From: an uncultured Methanomethylovorans sp.
GTDB lineage: Archaea; Halobacteriota; Methanosarcinia; Methanosarcinales; Methanosarcinaceae
NCBI GenBank assembly: GCA_937968035.1
Contig: CALBTS010000358.1
Coordinates: 1 to 30,210 of the forward strand
Length of the DNA stretch: 30,210 nucleotides
Direction of reading: 5' to 3'
Below are positions 17,043 through 24,231 of the stretch, one piece after another. The notes beneath the pieces are model-generated. The model was not told where the DNA came from. It did not search any database and saw only the letters and a list, made by a program, of their open reading frames with translations. The translations under genes and the position numbers were made by a program. Numbering within the stretch: position 1 is the stretch's first letter; each line of letters opens with the position of its first letter.

Positions 17043-17843
17043 TCATTCTAATATTATAGAGGCGTATCCCACTACACCGGAATCATCACCTGTTACTTCT
17101 CCGCTGGTTGCATACTTAAGAAGGTCTGCTTTGCTTGCTCCGAGTTCCCTGGCAGCAGTGATGGTTGCTGCAATAGGTCCATAACCGCATGCCGATATAT
17201 CCTTTGCGTACAGCCTGCTGTAAAGATCATCTACGTTCATGTCCAAAATAGCCTTTATCAGGTACCTGTCATTGCTCTCTGCCACATGCGCAGGCTGGTA
17301 ATGCGTGAAGTCGCTTGATGCGATCATAACAGCCTTCCTGCCAATATCTGCGATAGCCCTGGCAATTTCCACACCAACCTCAATGGCTGTTTCTTCGTCC
17401 TGCATTCCCATACATATAGGCAGTATCCTGAAGTCATGCTTAAAACGGTACTGGAGAAAAGGTATCTGGACCTCGACCGAATGCTCGAATCGATGAGCAA
17501 GCTCATCTTGATCGATCATACTGCCGGCAAGCTTTTCCGCCAGTTCATGGTCCGTTTCTACTTGTCCCAGAGGGGTAGACCATGTTTCTGTTGAAAGAGC
17601 TATCGGCGAGCCATAGCCAGTATGATTTGGGCCGAACACTACATAGGTTTCGGCCACTGGCAGTACGGCATACGAGCGAGCTGCGACCCTTCCGGAGTAG
17701 ATATAGCCGGCATGGGGTACCACAATACCCTTTATGCCGGACCTTGGATCGATCGTGGTGCCTTTGAAGCAATCATCTAACTCTTTCCTCAAAGCCCCCG
17801 GATTCGCCGGATAGAATTTTCCCGCAACTATAGCCTGTCTCAT
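17043..17843 (-). CDS. MEMO1 family protein (AmmeMemoRadiSam system protein B)
   Basis: 266 residues of the MEMO family, widespread in archaea and related in fold to non-haem-iron extradiol dioxygenases. The residues equivalent to the metal/active-site His-His-Cys of human MEMO1 appear to be H44 (PHAGYIYSG), H74 (GPNHTG) and C219 (SACGYGPIAA). The archaeal function is not established; in other genomes it pairs with AMMECR1 and a radical SAM protein, neither of which lies beside it here. GGGGTGA precedes ATG 17843. It sits between rpsB and mvk, a position seen in other archaea, with a 67-base gap to rpsB that holds a hairpin covering its ribosome binding site. Confidence 0.92.
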   Translation of the reverse strand: MRQAIVAGKFYPANPGALRKELDDCFKGTTIDPRSGIKGIVVPHAGYIYSGRVAARSYAVLPVAETYVVFGPNHTGYGSPIALSTETWSTPLGQVETDHELAEKLAGSMIDQDELAHRFEHSVEVQIPFLQYRFKHDFRILPICMGMQDEETAIEVGVEIARAIADIGRKAVMIASSDFTHYQPAHVAESNDRYLIKAILDMNVDDLYSRLYAKDISACGYGPIAATITAARELGASKADLLKYATSGEVTGDDSGVVGYASIILE

Positions 17844-17849
17844 ACTACG

Positions 17850-17875
17850 TCACCCCATGTACATATAAGGGGTAC
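17850..17875 (-). promoter_or_regulatory. Hairpin covering the MEMO gene ribosome binding site
   Basis: In the minus-strand transcript ACCCC pairs with GGGGT (17869-17873 with 17852-17856), with A-U and U-G extension on one side. The 3' arm contains the GGGGTGA ribosome binding site of the MEMO gene. The loop also includes TTATATG, which could instead be a TATA box. Both readings are inference. Confidence 0.3.
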
Positions 17876-17910
17876 ATTGTATATGTAGTATGCTTCCAAA
17901 GGAAGGCCTT

Positions 17911-18582
17911 TCAAATACCGGCTTCGAAATCCTCGAATTGGTAATTGAAGTATGTACCATTGGTCTTTGAAATCTCTCTTGCAAGCAACCAGTAGATGAG
18001 TGAGAGGGCCTTTCTTCCTTTGTTGTTGGTCGGTATGACCAGGTCCACGTTGGAAGTCATGTTGTTCGTGTCACAAAGTGCCACCACGGGGATCCCAATG
18101 TTCACAGCTTCCTTAATTACCTGTGCGTCTCCTGCGGGGTCTGTGACTATGATCACATCGGGCTCAAAGAATGCCTCTACTGTCGGATTTGTAAGTGTTC
18201 CCGGAATGAAGCGCCCGACCATTGACCTGGCACCGAGAGCTTTTGCGAACTTCATTGCCGGGTACTGACCATATTGCCTTGCAGAAACTACAAGTATCCT
18301 GGATGGTTCATATTTTGACAGGAAGGTTGCCACCAGTTTTATCCTTTCGTCAGTTGACTGGATGTCCAGTACATAGAGTCCGTCAGTTCTTACTCTGTAT
18401 ACGAACTTCATCATGTTCTCTGTCTTCTGCTGGGTACCAATATGTACACCGGCTGCCAGATATTCATCTATAGGAACAAGTGAAGTGGATTTCTCTGCAT
18501 CTGCACTGACGTCCAATAGTTTATCATCACTATCCGTTTGTATATCTGCATTATCAGTAACGCGTATTTCTTCTGTGGTCAT
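17911..18582 (-). CDS. rpsB: Ribosomal protein uS2
   Basis: Small-subunit ribosomal protein of 223 residues. The conserved core starts at residue 35 ([20 protein letters not shown]) and includes [45 protein letters not shown] and [23 protein letters not shown]. The first 34 residues form an acidic, probably disordered extension. The start overlaps the rpoK stop in an ATGA arrangement (4 bases), so the two are translationally coupled; GGTGAT lies just upstream. Confidence 0.97.
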   Translation of the reverse strand: MTTEEIRVTDNADIQTDSDDKLLDVSADAEKSTSLVPIDEYLAAGVHIGTQQKTENMMKFVYRVRTDGLYVLDIQSTDERIKLVATFLSKYEPSRILVVSARQYGQYPAMKFAKALGARSMVGRFIPGTLTNPTVEAFFEPDVIIVTDPAGDAQVIKEAVNIGIPVVALCDTNNMTSNVDLVIPTNNKGRKALSLIYWLLAREISKTNGTYFNYQFEDFEAGI

Positions 18583-18773
18583 TGGATCACCTTGAATTTA
18601 TAGTCCCTTTTAACAGTAATTGGGATAACCCCAAGCTCTAGTTCTTTCTTTGCTATATACAGAGATTGAGTACTTGGATCATCGATCAGAACGGGTGCGC
18701 CCATAGAGATCTGCAGGGATCTGGCACCGATAATCCTTGCTCGCTCATATCTAGTATAATGTTCTGTGCTCAA
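18579..18773 (-). CDS. rpoK: DNA-directed RNA polymerase subunit K (Rpo6)
   Basis: 64 residues, matching the archaeal Rpo6/RPB6 subunit (omega homologue) that helps assemble RNA polymerase. Seen: [22 protein letters not shown] and the conserved ending [17 protein letters not shown]. The start is TTG 18773 with AAGGTGAT upstream. It overlaps rpsB by four bases and follows the tRNA-Pro after a 200-base gap. In halophilic archaea enolase lies between this gene and rpsB; here it does not. Confidence 0.95.
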   Translation of the reverse strand: MSTEHYTRYERARIIGARSLQISMGAPVLIDDPSTQSLYIAKKELELGVIPITVKRDYKFKVIQ

Positions 18774-18973
18774 AAAATCACCTTAAGGAATGATAGAACG
18801 TGATCATTAGGATATAATGTCAGGTATCGTCAACTAAAAGCTGCATAAGTAACGCTTATATCAGTGCGTGTTCTTTCCATACCTGAGATAGTTTTATCCG
18901 GAATCCCTCCGAATGTGGTCACATATCTGTTCTTACAGGCCAGTCTATACTAATTACAGTAAGAGTAAGGGAA
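18774..18973 (-). other. 200-bp spacer between tRNA-Pro and rpoK
   Basis: No gene is seen. On the minus strand it holds an inverted repeat (CAGGTAT at 18879-18885 with ATACCTG within 18821-18828) and possible TATA boxes (GATATAAG, ATTATATCC), so rpoK-rpsB may be re-initiated here after tRNA excision. Confidence 0.35.
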
Positions 18974-19071
18974 TGGGACCGCTGAGATTTGAACTCAGGT
19001 TCCGGCGTGATCCGCGTACTTAAAAGTACGTCCCGAACGCCGAAGGATGGTCCAGGCTACCCTACGGTCCC
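18974..19071 (-). tRNA. tRNA-Pro(CGG) with a 23-nt intron
   Basis: Acceptor arms GGGACCG (19071-19065) and CGGTCCC (18981-18975) pair perfectly, followed by discriminator A; CCA is not encoded. The D arm reads TAGGGTAGCCTGG, and the T arm CTGAG-TTCAAAT-CTCAG. The anticodon stem CGGCG pairs with CGCCG and, after removing the intron, the loop is TTCGGGA, giving anticodon CGG for proline codon CCG. The spliced tRNA has 75 bases. The first base lies immediately after the rpoN stop codon, so the tRNA is embedded in the protein-coding operon and RNase P would cut right behind rpoN. Confidence 0.93.
19009..19031 (-). other. tRNA intron at position 37/38
   Basis: A 23-base intron at the canonical archaeal site. 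It folds into a bulge-helix-bulge: a central 4-bp helix (UUCG with CGGA), three-base bulges GGA and UCA, and an inner hairpin CGUACU/AGUACG. Cutting between the second and third bulge bases leaves the standard seven-base anticodon loop. This is the substrate of the archaeal tRNA splicing endonuclease. Confidence 0.88.
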
Positions 19072-19260
19072 TTACTGATATGGTGCCAGTGTATCTACAA
19101 GCTCCACGTGGGACAGGAGTATCCGACGGCAGCAGTAACGTGTGATACCCAGGTCATCCATGACCCGGGCAGGATCTTCGCCATCTTTAGTTCTCCTTTT
19201 GTATTCATCCCAGCTGCTTGAGATCACTTTACCACAACTGAAACAACGGACTGGTATCAT
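19072..19260 (-). CDS. rpoN: DNA-directed RNA polymerase subunit N (Rpo10)
   Basis: 62 residues, the archaeal Rpo10/RPB10 zinc-binding subunit. The family metal site is complete: CFSCGK (C6, C9) and RYCCRR (the CC pair near 43-44). [13 protein letters not shown] is the classic start. AAGG overlapping the uS9 stop region serves as the ribosome binding site. The stop codon TAA occupies 19074-19072 and the tRNA begins at 19071, with no gap. Confidence 0.97.
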   Translation of the reverse strand: MIPVRCFSCGKVISSSWDEYKRRTKDGEDPARVMDDLGITRYCCRRILLSHVELVDTLAPYQ

Positions 19261-19271
19261 CTATATATGCC

Positions 19272-19676
19272 TTACCTGTATGATTTCTGATACTTAGCAC
19301 GTGCACCAGGCCCACCAAATTTCTTGGTTTCTTTCTGCCTGGAATCGTTTACAAGAAGGTTGCGGTCATATGCCATATACGCATCACGCAGGTTGGTATC
19401 ATTGGCCCATTCCACTATACCTCTTGCGATAGCTGTCCTTATGGCATTGGCCTGTCCTATAATGCCTCCGCCGCTTACCTTAACATCGATGTCTATTCCC
19501 TCTGCAACATCTCCTGCAAGCATCAGGGATTCATATATCTTCATCTTTACGAATTCAGGCTCATATATCTCAACGGGCTTCTTGTTAATACGAGTTCTGC
19601 CGGCTCCTTTTTTGATAGTGGCGCGGGCAATTGCGGTCTTGTTCTTACCTGATGAATTGACTACTTTGTTTGACAT
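19272..19676 (-). CDS. rpsI: Ribosomal protein uS9
   Basis: 134 residues. Conserved parts: [42 protein letters not shown], and the basic tail [17 protein letters not shown] that reaches the P-site tRNA in the ribosome. AAGGAGG lies upstream of ATG 19676. It follows uL13 by 11 bases and precedes rpoN by 11 bases, the usual archaeal order. Confidence 0.97.
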   Translation of the reverse strand: MSNKVVNSSGKNKTAIARATIKKGAGRTRINKKPVEIYEPEFVKMKIYESLMLAGDVAEGIDIDVKVSGGGIIGQANAIRTAIARGIVEWANDTNLRDAYMAYDRNLLVNDSRQKETKKFGGPGARAKYQKSYR

Positions 19677-19687
19677 GATGATCCTCC

Positions 19688-20107
19688 TTAGAACTGGCCG
19701 CCCATCTTTGTGCTCACGTCCCCAAGTCTAATATACTTGTTAGAACTGAGCCTTTTCATACTTGCTTCGGCAACCTGTATCATTTCCTTGTCCTTGAGCT
19801 CGAGCGGAACGCCTACATGCACTTTAAGACGAGCCATTGCATCACGTCCTCTTGCTCTCCTGTAAGGCACCATTCCCCTTACTGTCCTTTTCAGAATACG
19901 GTCTGGTCTTTTAGGGAAATGAGGACCAAATTCGGTTGAACCTATAGCTATTTTATTCCTGTATTCTGCTATGGTATCAAGCCTGGAACCGGAGATCACT
20001 GCCTTTTCAGCATTAACGATATCTATTTTTTCTCCTGCAAGCAGCCTCTTTGCCACATCACTTGCAAGTCTTCCCAGAATAAGCCCATTGGCATCGATTA
20101 TTGTCAT
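19688..20107 (-). CDS. rplM: Ribosomal protein uL13
   Basis: 139 residues from ATG 20107 ([21 protein letters not shown]), chosen because GAGGTG sits six bases upstream; a GTG three codons earlier lies inside that ribosome binding site. Conserved: [36 protein letters not shown]. It lies 12 bases after eL18 and is co-transcribed with eL18, uS9 and rpoN. Confidence 0.96.
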   Translation of the reverse strand: MTIIDANGLILGRLASDVAKRLLAGEKIDIVNAEKAVISGSRLDTIAEYRNKIAIGSTEFGPHFPKRPDRILKRTVRGMVPYRRARGRDAMARLKVHVGVPLELKDKEMIQVAEASMKRLSSNKYIRLGDVSTKMGGQF

Positions 20108-20119
20108 CTTCAACACCTC

Positions 20120-20500
20120 TTACTGCAGTATCCTGATCTTTGATCCGCTGGGGTTCTCTTCAAGGATCTGCTCGATCGTCAGGTATTTGCCACCGATCTC
20201 ATTGATCTTGTCAATGGCAGTGCCACTGAAATCAAGTGCAGCAATTGTGACCGAGGTCTTCAGCTCACCGGCACCCAGTACTTTACCGGGTATCAGGACA
20301 ACCTCTCCTTCCTTGGCATATCTGTTGATCTTACTGAGATTGACCTGAGCATACTTACGACTGGGTTTCTCAAGTCTCTTTGCAATATCTCTCCAGATCA
20401 GAACATCATTATTCCGCGACTCTTCCTTGAGAGTGGAGATAAGTTCAGGTATTCTGGGATTGGTCTTTCTTGTAACTTTTCTTTGTGTCTTATTTCCCAT
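20120..20500 (-). CDS. rpl18e: Ribosomal protein eL18
   Basis: Archaeal/eukaryotic large-subunit protein L18e of 126 residues from ATG 20500, chosen because GGAGGG lies six bases upstream and the N-terminus [20 protein letters not shown] fits the family. Conserved: [36 protein letters not shown] and IAALDFSG. It is the first gene of the block: a promoter and structured leader lie before it. In many archaea rpoD (Rpo3) precedes eL18; here an unrelated gene does. Confidence 0.95.
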   Translation of the reverse strand: MGNKTQRKVTRKTNPRIPELISTLKEESRNNDVLIWRDIAKRLEKPSRKYAQVNLSKINRYAKEGEVVLIPGKVLGAGELKTSVTIAALDFSGTAIDKINEIGGKYLTIEQILEENPSGSKIRILQ

Positions 20501-20505
20501 AATGT

Positions 20506-20632
20506 CCCTCCGCAAGATCATCCGGACCTTACTCACGCGCTAAACCGCGTTCGAACATCCATGAGTGTTCTTCAGGGTATTCCATGTCCATAAGGACATC
20601 TGACTCTTGAATACTATTACTAGTACATAAAG
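20506..20632 (-). promoter_or_regulatory. Promoter and structured leader of the ribosomal operon
   Basis: CTTTATGTA on the minus strand (20632-20624) is a likely TATA box, placing the transcription start near 20602. The leader of about 100 bases then contains three hairpins: ATGTCC/GGACAT (20584-20599, perfect 6 bp, four-base loop), GAACA/TGTTC (20553-20570) and ACGCG/CGCGT (20535-20550), followed by the GGAGGG ribosome binding site. Ribosomal operons are often controlled by protein binding to such leaders; that role here is inferred. Confidence 0.45.
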
Positions 20633-20642
20633 ATTGTGTGGT

Positions 20643-21110
20643 TCACTCCATGTTTGGGAACATCTCCGCCAACACTTTAGGGTAGATATTGCTTATGTCG
20701 CATCCTATCTCCTTAGCTACTACAAGTGCGGCAACCTCTATATCGACCATATCTCCCAGACTTTCCTGTTTTCTGCTGATCAGAGCAGCCACATTCCTGT
20801 TCTCCATTCCGGAACAGGCAGCTATCATTGCCATGATCTGCTCTATGAGAGGCCTTTCATGAAATATTCTTTCAGAAGGACGAAAACCACGCGGTATTTC
20901 CACTTTTCCTATATCGAACGTAGGAACCAGCTTATTATCATTTATCTCTAATAAGCGCAGGCTAAGAGCCTTATCCCTCACCTTTGAGGCATTTTCAGGT
21001 GACATCCATTTCAGGCCGAAAGAAAGGGCAAACTCAAAATCCCTTATAGAAATGAATTTTGCAGCATGCTGTTTGAAGGGTGCTGCCACAACGTACAGGA
21101 AATCATCCAT
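20643..21110 (-). CDS. DUF2240 family archaeal protein
   Basis: 155 residues; the segments FEFALSFGLKWMSPENASKVRDKALSLRLLE and FRPSERIFHERPLIEQIM match the archaeal DUF2240 family, whose function is unknown. No membrane segment or catalytic motif is apparent; the fold looks helical. Its ATG overlaps the stop of the upstream gene by one base (TGATG), so the two are coupled. The eL18 promoter begins just after its stop. Confidence 0.8.
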   Translation of the reverse strand: MDDFLYVVAAPFKQHAAKFISIRDFEFALSFGLKWMSPENASKVRDKALSLRLLEINDNKLVPTFDIGKVEIPRGFRPSERIFHERPLIEQIMAMIAACSGMENRNVAALISRKQESLGDMVDIEVAALVVAKEIGCDISNIYPKVLAEMFPNME

Positions 21111-21589
21111 CAGGATCCGCGCCTGATCTCCTCTATGATGGTGTCTGCAACCCTCCCGGCTTCGGTCCTGCCGGGCCCTTCTATCCTGTGTATCTGCAGT
21201 ACGAGCACTTCGTTCTCAAGCAGGGCACGCACAAGATAAGTATCGCCTCTGAAAGGCACGCGATTATATTTCCCATCCAGGTAACTGTAACTAAGGACCA
21301 CCTTGAAATCTATCATACCCTCCTTTTCGATAGTGTCGATCATCTGATCCACATTCTTGTAGTTAAGGGGCTCAAAGTCCACTCCATTACGCACGATCTC
21401 CACACTGATCTCCCTTTTTGCCTGGATCCGGTGCCCTCTCTGCACTACAGATTCGGTGACGAACATCCCGAATTTCCCATCCATGTTCGCCATCACTTTT
21501 ACAAGATAGGGGAGATCCGAGTGATACCGGTACTTCTGTTCGAACTCGATCTCCCTATGCGGGAACTTATGATATATGCGCTTTCTCAT
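21110..21589 (-). CDS. Conserved archaeal-type hypothetical protein
   Basis: 159 residues, not recognised. The composition is soluble and rich in charged residues; alternating hydrophobic segments such as GKFGMFVTESVV, FKVVLSYSYLDGKY and VLVLQIHRI suggest a mainly beta protein. AGGTCC lies upstream of ATG 21589. It is coupled to the DUF2240 gene (TGATG overlap) and starts 59 bases after serA on the same strand, so all three may share a transcript. Coupling suggests the two products work together. Confidence 0.75.
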   Translation of the reverse strand: MRKRIYHKFPHREIEFEQKYRYHSDLPYLVKVMANMDGKFGMFVTESVVQRGHRIQAKREISVEIVRNGVDFEPLNYKNVDQMIDTIEKEGMIDFKVVLSYSYLDGKYNRVPFRGDTYLVRALLENEVLVLQIHRIEGPGRTEAGRVADTIIEEIRRGS

Positions 21590-21648
21590 GGTCCGGACCT
21601 GGAATAGGCCATATTACCAAATTTATATCCTTGAGATATGTATGGCTT

Positions 21649-23220
21649 TCAGAGCTTAACAAGCTTTGCCGTAAGTATCCCATCCACGCTACGCATTTCT
21701 TCCAGAATGGCAGGAGAGACTTCGGAATCTACGTTAAGGGTCATGATAGTGACTCCCCCGATCGCCGCTCTGCCAACCTGCATGCCGGATATGTTGATAT
21801 TGTTCTTTCCAAGCACCATGCAGCACGGTCCTATCACGTTGGGCCTGTTGATGTGCTTTGCAACGATCATATAACCGGATGGGACTATATCCACACGTTC
21901 TCCGTCAATTCCAATGATCCGGGCTTCGTCCCCTATCATAGTTCCGGCAACGGATACTGATTCCCCATTATTGCTTAGTTTGATCTGGATCTCAGAGGCC
22001 CTTTCTCCGGAAGTTTCGGATTTGCTCTCTATCACTTCTATCTTCCTTGACCTTGCAAGTGCAGGAGCGTTCACATAGTTCACGCTGGAACCCAGGGCAT
22101 TCTGCAGCATTCCCTTCAAAGCGGCAACCGTAACTGGCCTGGTGTCCTTTTCAGCTATCTCCCCGTTATATGATATCTCCACTTTCTCGTAGCTTGTGCC
22201 AAGCAGCTGAGCGCAGACATCCGCCATGGTCTCGGCAAGACCGATGTAAGGTGCAAGAACCCTCATGACCTCCGGTTTAACAGAAGGTATGTTGATAGCG
22301 TTCTTTGCAGTTCCTCCGGTCAGCACTGAAATTACTTCTTCCGCGATAGTGATAGCCACATTTACCTGTGCTTCCTCGGTGGATGCTCCCAGGTGCGGGG
22401 TCATGATAAGATTGTCACACTCCAGCAGAGGACTGCCCTTAGGAGGTTCATTGATGAAAACATCAAGTGCCGCTCCCGTGATCCTTTCGCTCTTGAGCGC
22501 CTCAGCAAGGGCCTCTTCATTGATGATGCCTCCACGGGCACAATTGATGACCCTCGCAGTTCTCTTCATGACGTTGAACTCTTCAGTATCGAGGATGTTC
22601 CTGGTCTCTTTCGTAAGTGGTGTATGCACTGTGATAAAGTCGGCATTTTCTGCTATTTCCTTTACTGTGGCCAGTTTTATTCCAAGCTCCTGTGCTTTCT
22701 CTTTTGAAATGTAAGGATCGTATCCCATTATGGTCATATTGAGGCCCTGCGCCCTTTTAGCAACTTCTGCTCCGATGCGTCCCAGACCGATAACCCCAAG
22801 CACCTTGCCGTTGACCTCCACACCCATGAAATTCTTACGTTCCCATTTTCCAGCCTTCATTGAAGCGTTTGCCTGCGGTATGTTCCTTGCCATGGACATC
22901 ATCATGGCAATTGTGTGCTCGGCAGCGGAAAGCATATTTCCTTCAGGCGCATTGGTAACGATTATGCCTTTTTCAGTAGCTGCTTCGACATCTACGTTGT
23001 CAACACCCACTCCTGCCCGGCCTATGATCTTAAGATTCCTGGTAGCCTCGATAACTTTTCTCGTCACCTGTGTTCCACTGCGGATGACAAGGGCATCATA
23101 ATTGACTATCTTAGCTGACAGCTCGCTTTCGGACAAGCCCGTGATAACATCTACATCAAAATGTTTCTGGAGCATTGCCAAGCCTTCCTCGGATAATGGA
23201 TCACTGACTAATATCTTCAT
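21649..23220 (-). CDS. serA: D-3-phosphoglycerate dehydrogenase
   Basis: NAD-dependent first step of serine synthesis from 3-phosphoglycerate. 523 residues, the long form: substrate-binding domain, Rossmann domain with GLGRIG (145-150), the catalytic Arg (INCARGG), Glu (FINEPPKG) and His (MTPHLGAST), then an intermediate allosteric-type domain (about 320-450) and a C-terminal ACT domain (MIVAKHINRPNVIG onwards) that can bind serine for feedback. GGAGA precedes ATG 23220. CTAAATATAC at 23327-23318 (minus) is a likely TATA box. Confidence 0.96.
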   Translation of the reverse strand: MKILVSDPLSEEGLAMLQKHFDVDVITGLSESELSAKIVNYDALVIRSGTQVTRKVIEATRNLKIIGRAGVGVDNVDVEAATEKGIIVTNAPEGNMLSAAEHTIAMMMSMARNIPQANASMKAGKWERKNFMGVEVNGKVLGVIGLGRIGAEVAKRAQGLNMTIMGYDPYISKEKAQELGIKLATVKEIAENADFITVHTPLTKETRNILDTEEFNVMKRTARVINCARGGIINEEALAEALKSERITGAALDVFINEPPKGSPLLECDNLIMTPHLGASTEEAQVNVAITIAEEVISVLTGGTAKNAINIPSVKPEVMRVLAPYIGLAETMADVCAQLLGTSYEKVEISYNGEIAEKDTRPVTVAALKGMLQNALGSSVNYVNAPALARSRKIEVIESKSETSGERASEIQIKLSNNGESVSVAGTMIGDEARIIGIDGERVDIVPSGYMIVAKHINRPNVIGPCCMVLGKNNINISGMQVGRAAIGGVTIMTLNVDSEVSPAILEEMRSVDGILTAKLVKL

Positions 23221-23317
23221 CTGTATGTCTCCTGTAAATGGGTGATATGGTCATGGCGACTTAAGCCAATTTCCACCTGTTTGCAGTATGTTAAGTCCAA
23301 CTCTAACTACCATGCAA

Positions 23318-23327
23318 GTATATTTAG
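23318..23327 (-). promoter_or_regulatory. TATA box for serA
   Basis: CTAAATATAC on the minus strand, about 100 bases before the ATG, predicts a leader of about 75 bases. The rest of the 215-base gap to alaX shows nothing I can name. Confidence 0.4.
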
Positions 23328-23435
23328 CAGTTGTTATTGCAGCAATACAGCAGAAAAGATATTGTACATACATATATCTTCCTTCCAGAAGGTTCGCATC
23401 TGGCCCATATCTGCACGTGTGTGCCCGGACCAGCA

Positions 23436-24143
23436 CTATTCTCTGAAACGGAAATAGACACGCCTGTTGTTCTTACCTTTGTTCTCGGCCTTGAATACCT
23501 CTATATGAGGTATTTCCCCGGTACTGGCAACATGTGTTCCCCCGCAGGCCTGCCTGTCTATGCCAGGGATAGTGATCACTCTTATGCAAAGGACTTCCGG
23601 AGGAAAAGCATCTTTAAGTTTTACCACCGAAGGTATCCTGAAGGCTTCTTCACGGTCCATTGTTTCAATGGTGACAGGAATATTCCTGTCTATAACATCG
23701 TTGACCTTTGCCTCATAGGCTTTTAGTTGTTCCCTGTCGAACTCCTCCAGGGAGAAATCCACACGTGTCTTGTCCTCTGATAACTGGTTACCGCTGATCT
23801 TAGCACCTGTCTCGCTATGTATGATGGCGCTCAGGATATGACATGCTGAGTGGTAACGCATGAGCAGATATCTCCTGTCCCAGTCGATAACCCCCCGGAT
23901 AGCATCTCCCTCTTTTAGTCCGCCTGCTCCGATCTCATGGTATACTCTTCCATCCGCTTTCCTCACACCAGTAACAGGATATGCTTTGCCGGCGCAATAC
24001 AGAAAACCCGTGTCATGGGGCTGGCCGCCAGCTTCAGGGTAGAAAGCTGTCCTGTCCAGCACCACATATCTTTCATCGACCACATCTTCAACTACGGCAT
24101 CGAACTCCCTGAGATAACAGTCTATACAATACAGTTCTTCCAT
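23436..24143 (-). CDS. alaX: Alanyl-tRNA editing protein AlaX-M
   Basis: 235 residues, matching the stand-alone AlaX proteins that hydrolyse mischarged Ser-tRNA(Ala). The zinc ligands are visible: H98 and H102 in YHSACH, C200 and H204 in ACGGTH. The N-terminal beta-barrel segment (DRTAFYPEAGGQPHDTG) marks the medium-length AlaX-M type. It starts at ATG 24143 with no ribosome binding site, but a TATA-like ATTTATGGTATA lies about 25 bases upstream, so the mRNA may be leaderless. It is divergent from the MFS gene. Confidence 0.94.
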   Translation of the reverse strand: MEELYCIDCYLREFDAVVEDVVDERYVVLDRTAFYPEAGGQPHDTGFLYCAGKAYPVTGVRKADGRVYHEIGAGGLKEGDAIRGVIDWDRRYLLMRYHSACHILSAIIHSETGAKISGNQLSEDKTRVDFSLEEFDREQLKAYEAKVNDVIDRNIPVTIETMDREEAFRIPSVVKLKDAFPPEVLCIRVITIPGIDRQACGGTHVASTGEIPHIEVFKAENKGKNNRRVYFRFRE

Positions 24144-24160
24144 GCCTATGAATGATGAGG

Positions 24161-24172
24161 TATACCATAAAT
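24161..24172 (-). promoter_or_regulatory. TATA box for alaX (leaderless transcript likely)
   Basis: ATTTATGGTATA on the minus strand is centred about 25 bases before the alaX ATG, the distance from TATA box to transcription start in archaea. Confidence 0.45.
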
Positions 24173-24231
24173 GAGTTTCTTATGTACCATCTGCAAAATT
24201 TCTAATATCACCACGTTACATATATGCAGCG

